Positions 21,946 to 34,532 of a stretch of DNA of 64,000 bases are shown in pieces. Under the pieces are notes generated by a model that saw only the letters and a list, made by a program, of their open reading frames with translations, did no database searches and was not told the DNA's origin. Every line of letters begins with the position of its first letter. The stretch's first letter is position 1. The DNA lies in the NCBI GenBank assembly GCA_963662155.1, contig OY759263.1, positions 26,176,548-26,240,547 on the forward strand. Reading direction: 5' to 3'. Source of the DNA: Lamellibrachia columna. Lineage: Eukaryota > Annelida > Polychaeta > Sabellida > Siboglinidae. Made by a program: the position numbers and the translations under genes.

Positions 21946-22889
21946 ACCGTTATCCTAAATAAAGGCAGTCGATTGTATTGGCTGCCGTCCCACGACAACA
22001 CATACGTTAAAGAAATAACAAACAATTACTTGCGTGAGCGTGTCCTCTATATTCAATGAAACGACTCGTCTGAGTAAAGCTAACTAAGCTTCTCAACACG
22101 CAGCATGCGATCTACAAGTCGCAGAACCTGCTCCTTAATACATCGTTACCAAATGATAGGCCTACCGAAACACTAACAGAATTGCCCCGATTGTCTGACG
22201 ACAACCAGCTAATAATACTGTGACGTGCATATCTTTAAACGGCCCGTGATCAAACGTTCATTTGCGCTCATAGGCTACGACTTTAATGGGCGGTCTTATT
22301 TCCAGGAGGCGGCCAAACAGTTAGCGAGTAGACAAAGAACGGAATAACGACTGCGTTGTCGGCACACCGCTAGATATCGACGCACGTAGATTTCTTCTTC
22401 TCGCAATGGCTAATTGAGTGGTGCGTCAGTCAAAGAAAGGCGCGCGCCAAATCTTTGCCATCGACTACAGGCGCTGGGCAAAGAACGACATTCCACGTGG
22501 CTGCACACACGGCGCAGTCGGCCATTAGGCACCACCGCGTAGCTGAATTGGTTCGCCACACAATAGTTGTGCACTATCTTAATTATCATCTACTCAAACA
22601 AAAGGCAACACGACAACAGGAACATTAAGTCATGCGATGACTGTATCCGAACTTATTATAAATTATATGTCCGCGTATACGCCTATTAATTATACTTCAA
22701 AGGGCTGCCAGGCAACTCAAACAATGCAATGGGGGACGGTGAGATAAGGTGCTTATGTTGAGTGACACGCCGACATAGAGTTGCTGTCGTTTTATTTGGC
22801 CTGTGTCTACGGGCCGGACGTCGACATTGGACGTCGATCGAAGTTCGTCGACGCACCGCATCCAGTTTTGCCAACAGGCGGAGGTACAC

Positions 22890-23015
22890 GGGGCGCGGTG
22901 GCGTAGCGGTTGGAACACCGGACTCTCAATCGAGAGAACCCGGGTTCGAATCCTCTTGCTGCTATTTCGAAGCTTGTACAATTTAGTTTACTCCACGTTG
23001 CTCCGGTTCACTCAG
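22890..23015 (+). mobile_element. tRNA-derived SINE, copy 1
   Basis: A tRNA-like head with a box A (TGGCGTAGCGGTTGG) and perfect box B (GGGTTCGAATCC). The 5' GGGCGCG has no complementary acceptor strand after box B, so this is not a tRNA gene. After box B a body TTGCTGCTATTTCGAAGCTT-ACAATTTAGTT-CTCC-GTTGC follows and is shared, in the same order, with the minus-strand copy at 49020-49142. The 3' end is unclear. Confidence 0.75.
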
Positions 23016-25229
23016 TCGTATAAATAAGCACATTGCAATAAACATTGGTGGATATCTGAACGAATAGTCTTCGCGCAGTAATTGCAGTGAGGCTGAGTGC
23101 TTCCCCGAGAAGTTGAGTTGGTGATGGCGCTTTGAACGATCCTACGGACTGCATACCGTGTATAAGAACGCACCTTTACATTTTACATGTAACATGGCAG
23201 TCTTGCCGAATCACCTGAACCCGATTTTTATGGTCCGTGTCTGCTGACCGAACACTGTTACACGTAACGTTCGGTTTCACGAAACACTCACGGGAATGTG
23301 TTTTACAATTAATCGTTTGAAGAGTAGCGATTTGGCTCTCCAATACTCGTACGGCATGCCACAAACTCGACACCCAGTTGCTTGATTTCTTAATCCCGTG
23401 AGTAAAGGATTGTTCTATGAATGAATTCGCACACGTGCACAATGCCTCTACCAAATCTGTGCAGTATGTGATTTAAGAGATACACAATTTAGCGAGTTAA
23501 GTATGTCGACTTGTTTGGATTTCGTAAAGTTTCTGTTGCTGTCTGACCATTCTCAACAAATAGGAACACATCAAACTTAGGCCTACCTTTTGAAGCATTG
23601 ATGCTTCATGAGATAATCCCTAAGCAGCTTAACCGAGACGTAGTAGTGAGGTTAGAGATTGAGACCACCACCTCTGTGAGGCACATTATTTACATTAGCC
23701 AAAACAATCGCTTCTGGACGTACCCCTTTAAACTATACCTATCACTTTGTCTACATTATTTTAATTTATGACCACTTTAGCAACCAGAACGCAACACGCG
23801 TTAACCGATCGTCTAAAAGGTAAACGCCGAGCTCTCTCCGTGGTAGTCTCGGACAATCTCTACGTTCAAAGCCGCCCGCCACACGATTAACCAGTACAGC
23901 AGTAACAACACTGATAAAGCTTCGTCTCTCAACGACAACGACAGTAGCCATAGCTGGGATATCATTCAGGCGCCGTGTGTGGACACCCTGCATTGTTCCA
24001 GTATATGATTTACAAACCAGAAACATGACCATGTGTAAAAATATTATGCACGACACATTTCGAGAAATTGTGTGATGTATGTTTACATAATCAAGGCCTA
24101 GTAACGAACGTCGTCTTCAGCTAAACGATCTACAGTAGTTTGAACGATGTTCCCAATTCCGAAATCCTAGATCTTTTACTTCTTACGACGAGGGTCAGAA
24201 TCGGCAAAATAGGTAAACAAGAATACAGTTATCGACAATCGGCGTTCGCTAAAACTCTTGCGCTAGTTACAAACGTTAGACCCGCAGACGATTTAGACAA
24301 CGGTTCTCGTTGAACGTGAAAATGTAGCCGTTTACCTGTGGTGTTGCACAAGAGCGTTTTGTCTTCTCTGTTGAATCTGTAGAGTACGAATGTTTAGACT
24401 TTACAGCCACCGGAGCCCGTATCCTTGGTCAGAGTCAAGTCGTTCTCAAAACGGTCTATATGGTTCTTCACGCGTAGAAGCAGCTGCGACGAATGACTTG
24501 TCGTTTGCAGACCAACTGTTTATACTCTGCCCGACGGCAACGACACGTAAGACTTTGACCTGTACTACGGTACACAGCGTCGCCATAAAATCTTAAAAGT
24601 TGAAGCAAATCCATCGTCGATTCAACAGATTGAGGGTATGTCTGGCCAAAGTAGTAGTTGAAGCGCGCCGGATTACAAGCAAAGTGAATGAAAGTCACTT
24701 CATCTCTACAAGTTCCACGACCGAACTAAGCGAACCGCGGTCTACGTGACTTTAGTCCGGAGAGTTAACAACAACAAAGCCTAAGCAGGAGTTAAGTACA
24801 TAACATTAAATACAGAGAATGAACACAGAATTCAGACATAGCCAATATGTCAATGTGCTGACATCAATATAGATTTATACTCAACACAGAAAATCCGTGA
24901 GCAACGACCGCCACACCACAAATACTCAACTAGGTAAGTAGGATACAACCGTTGAAATACGTACAAATATCCCTATGTATACGTCGCCTTGTAATTACTA
25001 GCTAATTATATCTTGGCAGATTTAATGATGTCTTTAACATAAATTTATTGTAATGTATATTGATGCATTTAGGTTTTTTTGGTGCTTATTATATGCGTAT
25101 ATGTGCACATGTATATGTAAGCTACTGTACGAAATTTTGATTGTAATCTTTACTATGGCACGTTCATGTATTATTAGCTAAATTACTCTGTAAATGTATT
25201 ATTACTATTATTATGCTACAATTATTATT
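23016..25229. other. Non-coding interval
   Basis: Unique-looking sequence with no recognisable exon, repeat array or transposon domain on either strand. Confidence 0.45.
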
Positions 25230-25365
25230 CAAGGTGGCTCTTGTGGTAGTGGCATTTAAATGCCTTAACTTGAGTCTCCTGACCTATTGTATAGGTAATA
25301 TAACATAATACGTACTTGTAATCATTGGTCTTGGTCTAATAAATTTAATTTCATTTCATTTCATA
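25230..25365 (+). mobile_element. 3' end of a non-LTR retrotransposon
   Basis: Contains a hairpin-forming GGTGGCTC...GAGTCTCCTGACC block with the inner palindrome GGCATTTAAATGCC, then AATAAATTTAATTTCATTTC with a short ATTTC tail. The block is alignable with 53724-53776, which lies 3' of the RT fragment at 51845-53500, so both are likely 3' UTR ends of related elements. A severely 5'-truncated copy. Confidence 0.5.
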
Positions 25366-25756
25366 TGTACAAATATGCAAGAAACAAACTCGGGACAAGG
25401 GATGAGACAAATATAATAGTATCTGCTTAATACAGAAGTCAGACGCTAGAGACAACTATTGCCACAAATACAAAGACGCAACACAGCTAGTGTGAAGCCA
25501 GCGCTGACACAACCGCATAAACTTAACTCTACAAACTTGAGCCAAGAGAAGCCCCTAACACAACAGGCTGAAGCAAGAGGTAGCTCAAAAATAAATAAAT
25601 AAAATCAACACAGCGAATTGGAGGCAAGAGTTTCCACGATACGAAATCTCAACTAAGCGCTGAGTTTACTCGCCAAGTCCTCTCTCCAAGAATGACTTGG
25701 CGTGAGGACGATCTCCTAAGCATCGCAGTTGTTACACGGATTCCGCAGGCTGCAAC

Positions 25757-27081
25757 GACACAGATGACAAAGAATCCCAGGGTTGCTCAAGAACCACCTA
25801 AAAACACAGATGACGAAGAATCCCAGGGTTGCTCAAGAACCACCTAAAAACACAGATGACGAAGAATCCCAGGGTTACTCAAGAACCACCTAAAAACACA
25901 GATGACGAAGAATCCCAGGGTTGCTCAAGAACCACCTAAAAACACAGATGACGAAGAATCCCAGGGTTGCTCAAGAACCACCTAAAAACACAGATGACGA
26001 AGAATCCCAGGGTTGCTCAAGAACCACCTAAAACACAGATGACGAAGAATCCCAGGGTTGCTCAAGAACCACCTAAAACACAGATGACGAAGAATCCCAG
26101 GGTTGCTCAAGAACCACCTAAAAACACAGATGACGAAGAATCCCAGGGTTGCTCAAGAACCACCTAAAAACACAGATGACGAAGAATCCCATGGTTGCTC
26201 AAGAACCACCTAAAACACAGATGACGAAGAATTCCAGGGTTGCTCAAGAACCACCTAAAAACACAGATGACGAAGAATCCCAGGGTTGCTCAAGAACCAC
26301 CTAAAAACACAGATGACGAAGAATCCCAGGGTTGCTCAAGAACCACCTAAAAACACAGATGACGAAGAATCCCAGGGTTGCTCAAGAACCACCTAAAAAC
26401 ACAGATGACGAAGAATCCCAGGGTTGCTCAAGAACCACCTAAAACACAGATGACGAAGAATTCCAGGGTTGCTCAAGAACCACCTAAAAACACAGATGAC
26501 GAAAAATCCCAGGGTTGCCCAAGAACCACCTAAAAACACAGATGACGAAGAATCCCAGGGTTGCTCAAGAACCACCTAAAAACACAGATGACGAAGAATC
26601 CCAGGGTTGCTCAAGAACCACCTAAAAACACAGATGACGAAGAATCCCAGGGTTGCTCAAGAACCACCTAAAAACACAGATGACGAAGAATCCCAGGGTT
26701 GCTCAAGAACCACCTAAAAACACAGATGACGAAGAATCCCAGGGTTGCTCAAGAACCACCTAAAACACAGATGACGAAGAATCCCAGGGTTGCTCAAGAA
26801 CCACCTAAAAACACAGATGACGAAGAATCCCAGGGTTGCTCAAGAACCACCTAAAAACACAAATGACGAAGAATCCCAGGGTTGCTCAAGAACCACCTAA
26901 AACACAGATGACGAAGAATCCCAGGGTTGCTCAAGAACCACCTAAAAACACAGATGACGAAGAATCCCAGGGTTGCTCAAAAAACACCTAAAACACAAAT
27001 GACGAAGAATCCCAGGGTTGCTCAAGAACAACCTAAAAACACAGATGACGAAGAATCCCAGGGTTGCTCAAGAACCACATA
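25757..27081. repeat. 46-bp minisatellite, about 29 copies
   Basis: The unit contains ACAGATGACGAAGAATCCCA, then GGGTTGCTCAAGAACCACCT and a run of four or five A. Units of 45 and 46 bp intermingle, so no reading frame persists through the array. Copies are nearly identical, indicating recent expansion. Confidence 0.96.
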
Positions 27082-27084
27082 AAA

Positions 27085-27935
27085 ACCAACACCAGACACC
27101 AAGACTTGAAAACAATTGCACCATCCTGAAAAGGAGAAGATGATAATGGCTCGGATATGTCTTCAGAACGACCAATAACCTATCAGCGAAAACAGCGATT
27201 ACTTGGGGGCGAGAAAGGAAGAGGAAAGGAGCCACACCAAACACAACGTGGAGACGGACCATGGACGAAAAACCGAACTCCGGTGGGCTGACATGAGACA
27301 GAACGGCAAGGATAGCCAAAGATAAATAACTTTAAAAACCCCACCTGCAGTCCTGTTTACCCGGCGTCAGCACGATGTCTCGCGGTGTCATTAGTCACTA
27401 GAATGGCGCAACAGACCGTCACGTTGTCTCATGTTGCGTGACGTGACTGGCACGAGGCCACCGGGACATTGACGAGATCGTCTGCCGGGCTCGTCCTGTG
27501 CTCCACGGGGGCAACCTGCTAGCTGGCCGCGCCGAGTATCAGTGCCAGGCGCGCTAATATTGACACATTACATGGGGGATTATCCGGATTTCGTAATCCG
27601 TCTTAATTGTCGCCCTTCGGATTAGCGATGTTTGTCGAACGGAATGTAAAGATAATTGCCGCTCCCGACCCGTCACGACAGGTGCAAACGGACGTCAAGC
27701 TGACTCGTCTTCTGTCCTCGAGTGCGCCGCCCACCCATCGAATGGTGATTATAATGATAATGACCATTTCGATGGCGCCTTAATTCTCGGGAATCCGAGC
27801 CCGGAGGCGCTTGAAAACAAAATGGTGCATCTCAAACGATGTACAATAATAAAGATGTCAACAATAGGGAGGATACGCTAGGGAGCTAAGAGGAAGGCAC
27901 GATTTAAAAGTATCGATCTTCCGTGATGCATCTTA
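27085..27935. promoter_or_regulatory. Unique GC-rich island between two minisatellites
   Basis: 27340-27830 is GC-rich, non-repetitive and without long ORFs. At 27575-27625 three K50-homeodomain-type cores occur close together (GGATTATCCGGATT, TAATCCG, GGATTAG). At 27740-27775 AATGGT...ACCATT flanks an AT-rich core. It may be a cis-regulatory element; this is inference from motifs only. Confidence 0.3.
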
Positions 27936-27937
27936 CA

Positions 27938-29014
27938 GTGTTGTTGTCTACTGTTCTACTTGTAATGTCTACCAGGATAACACAACTTATATTGTTGTTG
28001 TCTACTGTTCTACTTGTAATGTCTACCAGGGTAACACAACTTATATTGTTGTTGTCTACTGTTCTACTTGTAATGTCTACCAGGGTAACACAACTTATAT
28101 TGTTGTTGTCCACTGTTCTACTTGCAATGTCTACCAGGGTAACACAACTTATATTGTTGTTGTCTACTGTTCTACTTGTAATGTCTACCAGGGTAACACA
28201 ACTTATATTGTTGTTGTCTACTGTTCTACTTGTAATGTCTACCAGGGTAACACAACTTATATTGTTGTTGTCCACTGTTCTACTTGCAATGTCTACCAGG
28301 GTAACACAACTTATATTGTTGTTGTCTACTGTTCTACTTGTAATGTCTACCAGGGTAACACAACTTATATTGTTGTTGTCCACTGTTCTACTTGCAATGT
28401 CTACCAGGGTAACACAACTTATATTGTTGTTGTCTACTGTTCTACTTGTAATGTCTACCAGGGTAACACAACTTATATTGTTGTTGTCTACTGTTCTACT
28501 TGTAATGTCTACCAGGGTAACACAACTTATATTGTTGTTGTCTGCTGTTCTACTTGTAATGTCTACCAGGGTAACACAACTTATATTGTTGTTGTCTGCT
28601 GTTCTACTTGTAATGTCTACCAGGGTAACACAACTTAAAGTGTTGTTGTCTACTGTTCTACTTGTAATGTCTACCAGGGTAACACAACTTATATTGTTGT
28701 TGTCTGCTGTTCTACTTGTAATGTCTACCAGGGTAACACAACTTATATTGTTGTTGTCTGCTGTTCTACTTGTAATGTCTACCAGGGTAACACAACTTAT
28801 ATTGTTGTTGTCTGCTGTTCTACTTGTAATGTCTACCAGGGTAACACAACTTATATTGTTGTTGTCTGCTGTTCTACTTTTAATGTCTACCAGGGTAACA
28901 CAACTTAAAGTGTTGTTGTCTACTGTTCTACTTGTAATGTCTACCAGGGTAACACAACTTAAATTGTTGTTGTCTACTGTTCTACTTGTAATGTCTACCA
29001 GGGTAATAGAACTG
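27938..29014. repeat. 54-bp minisatellite, 20 copies, open on both strands
   Basis: Twenty units of TGTTGTTGTCTACTGTTCTA / CTTGTAATGTCTACCAGGGT / AACACAACTTATAT. The 54-bp period is 18 codons, so plus (LLLSTVLLVMSTRVTQLI) and minus (VDITSRTVDNNNISCVTL) frames of about 380 codons stay open. Variant units (GCAATG, TCTGCTG, TTAAAGTG) form an interspersed pattern. There is no splice or domain evidence, so I treat it as a repeat, not a gene. Confidence 0.93.
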
Positions 29015-29231
29015 TACACAGTTGCAGCCGAATGGAACTCCAACTACAGGGTATTCCTACCTGTGTTGCTGTTATACGTATCGGTGGCATAACAGCTTAT
29101 GTACAACCATGCTACACCTGCTGTCTGAACTTCAACGAGTCCGCGGTCACACCACCAGTGTGTCGGCTGACCGAAGAGAGTGTGGACTTGTTCCAGGCTG
29201 CAGTCCCCTTATGGTACGTCATAATGCAAGA

Positions 29232-29363
29232 TGCAGTAACGTTCAGCAGTTTACGGTAATGGCTAACGGTCGACTGTATTACCCGCTTGAATGTTGACTG
29301 TTTATTCGTTCGCTTACAAGTTGTCAACTAAAGCCAGTGTGTTGTGGTCATTACAACTTTACA
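29232..29363 (+). repeat. 5' LTR
   Basis: Starts TGCAGTAACGTTCAGCAG and ends CATTACAACTTTACA. It matches 32056-32184 closely (GGTCGACTGTATTACCCGCT, ACTAAAGCCA). TG...CA ends are as usual. An unusually short LTR. Confidence 0.88.
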
Positions 29364-29437
29364 GATGGCGACGAGGATGGGATGCGAACTCGTGCACATC
29401 TGACAGTTAAGTTACGATTGCACCCACCCGCAATATT

Positions 29438-29490
29438 GCCGTGATAACATCGCCCACGCCGGTTGTGATAACATCGCCCACGCCGGTTGT
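29438..29490 (+). repeat. Short tandem duplication in the Gypsy leader
   Basis: GTGATAACATCGCCCACGCC followed by GGTT is repeated twice in tandem between the primer-binding site and gag. Confidence 0.85.
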
Positions 29491-29631
29491 GATGCTCCGA
29501 ACAAAAAGTGAACACTCAGTGATTAGCATATTGGTAATGTGAACTGTATGATGACCACACATTTCTCAGTTGTTAGTACAGACATTCTTTGTGTCACAGT
29601 TTCAGTCGCACACATGTGCCAACAACCTGAG

Positions 29632-30393
29632 ATGTCTAATGACAATCTAGGTACCGCAGCAGCGTTGGCGCCCGTACACGGGATACGACCGCCGGCATCG
29701 GTGGATCTTGAGTCCAACACTGCCGAAAACTGGAAGTTGTTCAAGTAAAAATGGAAGAACTACGCCACGATCACCCAACTCAGGAAACAGCCAGCCGAGT
29801 GTCAGCTTGCACTGCTACTTCACACGGTCGGTAATGGTGCTTTGAGAATACATAATGGGTTTACGTTCGACACTGACAATGACCCCCGATCGGTGGATGA
29901 GATCCTAGGAAAATTCGACAGTTTCGCAGTCGGAGAAGCCAATGAATGTTATGAGAGGTTTATATTCAACAACCGAAACCAACAACAAGGCGAGACATTC
30001 GAGCAGTTCTTAACAGCAATAAGAGTACTCACTATGTCCTGCAATTTCTGAGATAACTGCAGAAACTCCATATTACGCGATAGAATCGTCATGGGTGTCC
30101 AAGATCGTCGTATCCAGGAAGCACTCCTGAAGGAGCGCAATGTATCTTTGGAGTCATCAATCGACACATGCAGAGCAGCAGAGAATGCAAGTTTGCAGAG
30201 TAAGGCAATTCGCCCTGAGACTGTCAACAGGGTCAGCAAATCAAAATATGCCCGCGAACTAAAACCAGAAAGCCCGAGAAACCATGCACGGGAATTACAT
30301 GAAAGGACGCGGAAACAAACAAAGATCACTGGACCGGGCGAGTCGTCCGCAACAAACAGCCAGTGGACGGTCAACAGTCGTCAAATGCGCTAA
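29632..30393 (+). pseudogene. Gypsy gag remnant
   Basis: One continuous frame from an ATG (MSNDNLGTAAALAPVHG) with two in-frame stops (TAA at 29746-29748 and TGA at 30049-30051). It shows capsid landmarks ENWKLFK-KWKNYA, CYERFIFNNRNQQQGETFEQF, then RNSILRDRIVMGVQDRR. The Cys-His zinc knuckle expected at the C-terminus is absent; the frame ends at 30393 and RT-type sequence begins 40 bp later, so the knuckle and protease have been deleted. Confidence 0.87.
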
Positions 30394-30435
30394 CTGATCT
30401 CTGATTGGATTCAACACCGCTCAGGAGTTAGGCGA

Positions 30436-31682
30436 GTGAACATTGTAAACAAAATCAACTCCGAGTGGGAAGAAGAATACGCCGGTCTCACAAAGGGTAT
30501 TGGGAAACTGAAAAATGTGCACGTCAAACTCCACATTGACGAATCCGCGCGACCAGTCGCAATAACAAACCGGAAAATCCCGTTCCACGTGACACGTAAG
30601 CTTGACGAATAGGAACAGAGACTTCTTAGCGAAGACAAAATAGTACGGGTACCAGTTGGTGAACCCATTCCATGGGTGTCCCCGATTGTCACTCCGCAGA
30701 AGAAGGACGGCTCCATACGTTTGAGCATTGATATGTGTGAGCCTAACAAAGCGATCACACGAAAACGCCACAACATGCCGACGCTAGACGAACTCATACA
30801 CGACCTCAACGGGGCGACCGTATTCAGTAAACTGGATCTGTTCAACGGTTACGACGAGTTGGAGCTTCATCCATCGCCCAGATACAGCACGATGTTCAGA
30901 ACGCATGATGGCCTATACAGATACAAAAGACTGAACTTTGGGATATCGTCAGCGAGTGAAATTTTCCAGGAACACATTAGGAATGTCATCAGTCACATTA
31001 AGTCAACAAAGAACATTAGCGATGACATCATTGTGTATGGAAAGGAGAACACGCACTGGCTGAGACCCTCAAAACGCTGCACGAAAATGGTGTCACGATG
31101 AGGCTAGATAAATGTGAAACCAACATGCCCACGATAGATTGTTACTGGATGATCTTCAGCAAGGACGGCGTGTCACCTGACCCCAAGAAGGTGCAGGCTA
31201 TCAAGAAACTATCATCCCCTTCACATGTGGCGAAGCTCGGGAGTTTCCTAGGCATGGTGAACTACATCTACACATCAACTAAGGTTTCCCCACATTGCTT
31301 TCTGTTTGACAGAGAACCTGTAAGAAAACTGCCTTACGTTACAGTGAACGATGATCATGATAACAACAAGGTAAGTAGACAAAACAGACCCAAAAGACAT
31401 ATGCAGATCACAGAAACAGGGCCGCTCACAATGACCTGCAAGTTGGAGACACTGTCCTCATGGGTTATGATAAGAAATCCAACAAGCTATCCTTTCTCTC
31501 CCAAACATGTGGTGATTAAGGACATCAAGGGCACAGTTGCAAGGGTACAGTTGTTACCGCAGCGGATGACAGGCACACCATTCGTCAGAATGCATCCCGG
31601 TTCAAGAAGATGTTTATGCCGCCTCCTGCCTCTGAAAAAATGTGAAATTTGGAGACGTCCCATATACCACGGATACTCCTAA
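30436..31682 (+). pseudogene. Gypsy pol remnant (RT joined to integrase C-terminus)
   Basis: The RT starts around 30436 with one stop (TAG about 30610). It shows PIPWVSPIVTPQKKDGS, KLDLFNGYDELELH, YRYKRLNFGISSASEIFQ and the active-site line NISDDIIVYGK (the YxDD-equivalent DD retained). A frameshift near 31054 moves to another frame, followed by the RT connection (KDGVSPDPKKVQAI, SFLGMVNYI). At about 31285 the sequence jumps to a post-integrase tail (FDREPVRKLP, then a VVIKDIKGTVARVQ segment), so RNase H and the integrase core have been deleted. Confidence 0.87.
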
Positions 31683-32055
31683 AACGACGAAACCAACTGC
31701 GAAATGCTCAGATAGGAGACAGCCTGAAGCTCTAAATAACACCTCCACACCGCATGATGTCAACTCATCTCCGAGAACACTCACGTCCATGAGACACCAA
31801 AGCGACAACGACCACAACGACAACGTTACGCCCCTTGCTGTCTGAACGACTACACATTCTAGTGGAAGTGCACATATAATCAGGACATTTAGCCCGAGTC
31901 TGACATTCACACACATGCAGTAACATAACATTTGGGACCCTGCATTATATTCGTGTAGTCATATACGTATAATACAGTATATATTTCAACAATCAGCATA
32001 AGGGCGTAGAACGAACGTTACAACTGTTACGAGCTAATAGTAAAGAGGTGAGGAA

Positions 32056-32184
32056 TGTAGGGTTCGGCAGTGTACGGTAACGGATAGCGGTCGACTGTAT
32101 TACCCGCTTGACTGTTGACTGTTTATTCGTTCGATTACAAGTTGTAAACTAAAGCCAATGTGTTGTGGTCATTACATCTTTACA
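32056..32184 (+). repeat. 3' LTR
   Basis: Starts TGTAGGGTTCGGCAGTGT and ends CATTACATCTTTACA. It is preceded by the purine-rich tract at 32041-32054. Confidence 0.88.
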
Positions 32185-34530
32185 GATGCGGTCGAAGTAC
32201 TGTTATGTGGGTCTTAGATTGCAGGAACTAACAAACGTTATATAATGGTTAACATCTGGAAATCCAACATTGACGCAAAACCCGGAGTATGGTCTTTTGC
32301 AACAGTGCCGTGCTCACCAGTCGCAGACACGGACGGAACGCAGGGAAGCAGAGATGCAGGGAAGCAAAGTTTTTCTGCTGTTACTGGCGAACGTGACAAA
32401 GGTCGACGTCACTGGGCCGTCACACACAAGCCATGTCGTCGTTGACGCATTTGGCTACGCATGACACAATTTATGATAAACAACTCATGAATACACATTG
32501 TACAATAACTCCAAAGAGGGTTTGCGATAGAATGTTCGAGAACAAAACGAAGAGCTTTTGGGGAATGTTAATGTAGGACACTACAAATAGATAATGAGAC
32601 GAAACACGGAGCGAGGTAACTGAAGAGTTACGGACAGCGTTAAACTGAGTCTAATTTAAAAGGACTGTGTCTGCGGCTGACTTCTGTCTTTTCTACTGGT
32701 TCGGATTGTGGCGCCATATGTTACACACAACGGGCCGACTGACCAACCGTTGGCAGTTGGAGTAAATTGGAGGTAGTGGGGTGTTCCCTCTTCCCGCCCC
32801 ACCTAGTTGGCGATACACCCGACTGAGGGATAGACAGTAACCGGACCGACCCGTTGACACTGTTCTGACCATGACGTGAAAAGCGAGACCTGTGTGCGCG
32901 CGCGCGCACGTGGTGCACTCTCATTGGTGATACCAACACCTAGTTGGTCAGGACCAGGAGTTCCACACCAACCCAACCCAGCTAGAGTTGGACCAAACTC
33001 CCGACTCGCGATTCCTTTTTTTTTTAACCAGGAGTCGGCAGTCAGGAGTTGGGAGTCACCAAGCAGACGAACCGTTTTTGGCCCGGCTCCAGATAATTGG
33101 TTGGCTCGATTAGATCGCATAGGGTTGGTGTGTACTTAACAATAGTTGAGCTATTTTAGAGTGTTTCTCTGTGCCGATGTCACGGCCTGTGTGATGCTTG
33201 GCCCACTAGCGTGGCCGGACCCTGGCAGCAGCAGTCCATTTTCATTTAAAGCGGAGAGCAATTCACAAGAAGAATAAATGCAACTCTCGAAACGAATATG
33301 AAAGAAATGGAAGTACATCGTGTAGGATTCAACGTTACATTCACACGTTAGAATGCCAGCTGAGAAAAAAACAGACGCGACACTTAGCGAATGCGGAAAG
33401 CGTCAATAAGTCAGCCAAGCGGGCTACGACTTCACGACAAAATTGTTTATTTGGCAACCGGAACGGGAAGTGTTTATTTGACCCAATAATATACAACATA
33501 ACCCGGCCATAGTTAGCATTTACAACAGTGTCAGTCGTGAAAAAAAAATGTCAATTAATATATTTTATATAAAAAAACCTTGCACTAATTAATTGATTGT
33601 AATAAAAAAGTCCTTGGCTTGGCTTTTACACATTCGCCAGCTGCTAACTGCGATTAAACTTATATCAATGGGTCAAGGAGTCTGCCACTAAGATCAAGTT
33701 AGATCGCTGTCGTAACAGCACAGATGCATCAATTCTTGATCAAAATGATACAGAGCTCACCACTATTCGGATCATTAATATTAGGAACATTCTAGAGGCG
33801 TCATTGGTTGAGGCTAAGGACGCCTCAAAATTCAAGTAGCGCGATACTCAGTTGGGTATTGCTGATTAAGAAACATAAACATAATTAACAATGACACAAC
33901 TGTCTGGTTCCCTGTGGGTACTGTTCGATTGCGAATGCAAGGAAACATCCGGAAGTCAAGGGAATTCCATTAATCTCGTCACCCCCTCACATCGCATACG
34001 TCATACCTATGAATATGTCAACACAACGTCGTAGCCATATTGATTTTCGACTTCAATTCAAACACATATGATCATTATTCGTTATTGTTTTCAGTTAACA
34101 TTACATTAACCATTATATTGAGCAGAATAGCTAGTGATATTACACCATATCGGCTCGACGTCAATGCGAACATCACCTGTTCACTCCGACTAATACTTTC
34201 AGCAATTTTCGTCTTCGGAATCCCATCGCATCGTTGACTGTTCGTACTACACATACCAGCACGAATGGGCTTGACCCATGCACATAGAACGAGGGAAAGC
34301 TACGATGGCCGTGAAGGACCATCACAATGAATGCTGAGTTTGTGAACGTGAAGGTATGATGATCGCATCGGGCCATTGCGCCATCGCATCGCTCCACTGC
34401 ATCGCTACATCGCTTCACTGCAGCACACCATCGCATCATTGCTCAATCGCGCTGCCAAACTCAGCACACAACAGCAATGGCCCTTCTCAGCCATCACAGA
34501 AATATCACGTTTCATACAGCAGCGCTACCT
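32185..34530. other. Non-coding interval
   Basis: No exon or element recognised. 32890-32915 has a short GC/CG alternating run. 34340-34440 is low-complexity with repeated CATCGC motifs. Confidence 0.45.
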
Positions 34531-34532
34531 AC

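Larger units (their letters stand above)
20570..22880. other. Non-coding interval with hairpins
   Basis: No exon recognised. Holds the tandem palindrome at 20868-20912 and the hairpin at 21859-21945, both annotated separately. Confidence 0.45.
29232..32184 (+). mobile_element. Ty3/Gypsy-type LTR retrotransposon, internally deleted
   Basis: Two similar 129-132-bp LTRs flank a gag and partial pol. A primer-binding-type TGGCGACGAGGATGGG follows the left LTR, and a purine tract (AAAGAGGTGAGGA) precedes the right one. Gag and RT remnants are in the correct order. Protease, RNase H and the integrase core are missing. No clear target-site duplication was seen. Several stops and a frameshift show it cannot make functional proteins. 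Confidence 0.9.

Noticed and set aside
22890..22965. Functional tRNA gene
   Set aside because: Boxes A and B are good, but the acceptor strands do not pair, the anticodon stem is poor, and a second copy shares the non-tRNA body; it is a SINE.
25757..27081. CRISPR-like array
   Set aside because: Units are contiguous tandem repeats with no unique spacers, in an animal genome.
27904..29092. A 380-390-residue repetitive protein gene
   Set aside because: Open on both strands only because the minisatellite unit is 54 bp; no splice sites, signal or homology. Kept as a finding, not as a CDS.
29949..30845. Minus-strand ORFs across the Gypsy element
   Set aside because: Shadows of gag and RT, which have clear family motifs on the plus strand.
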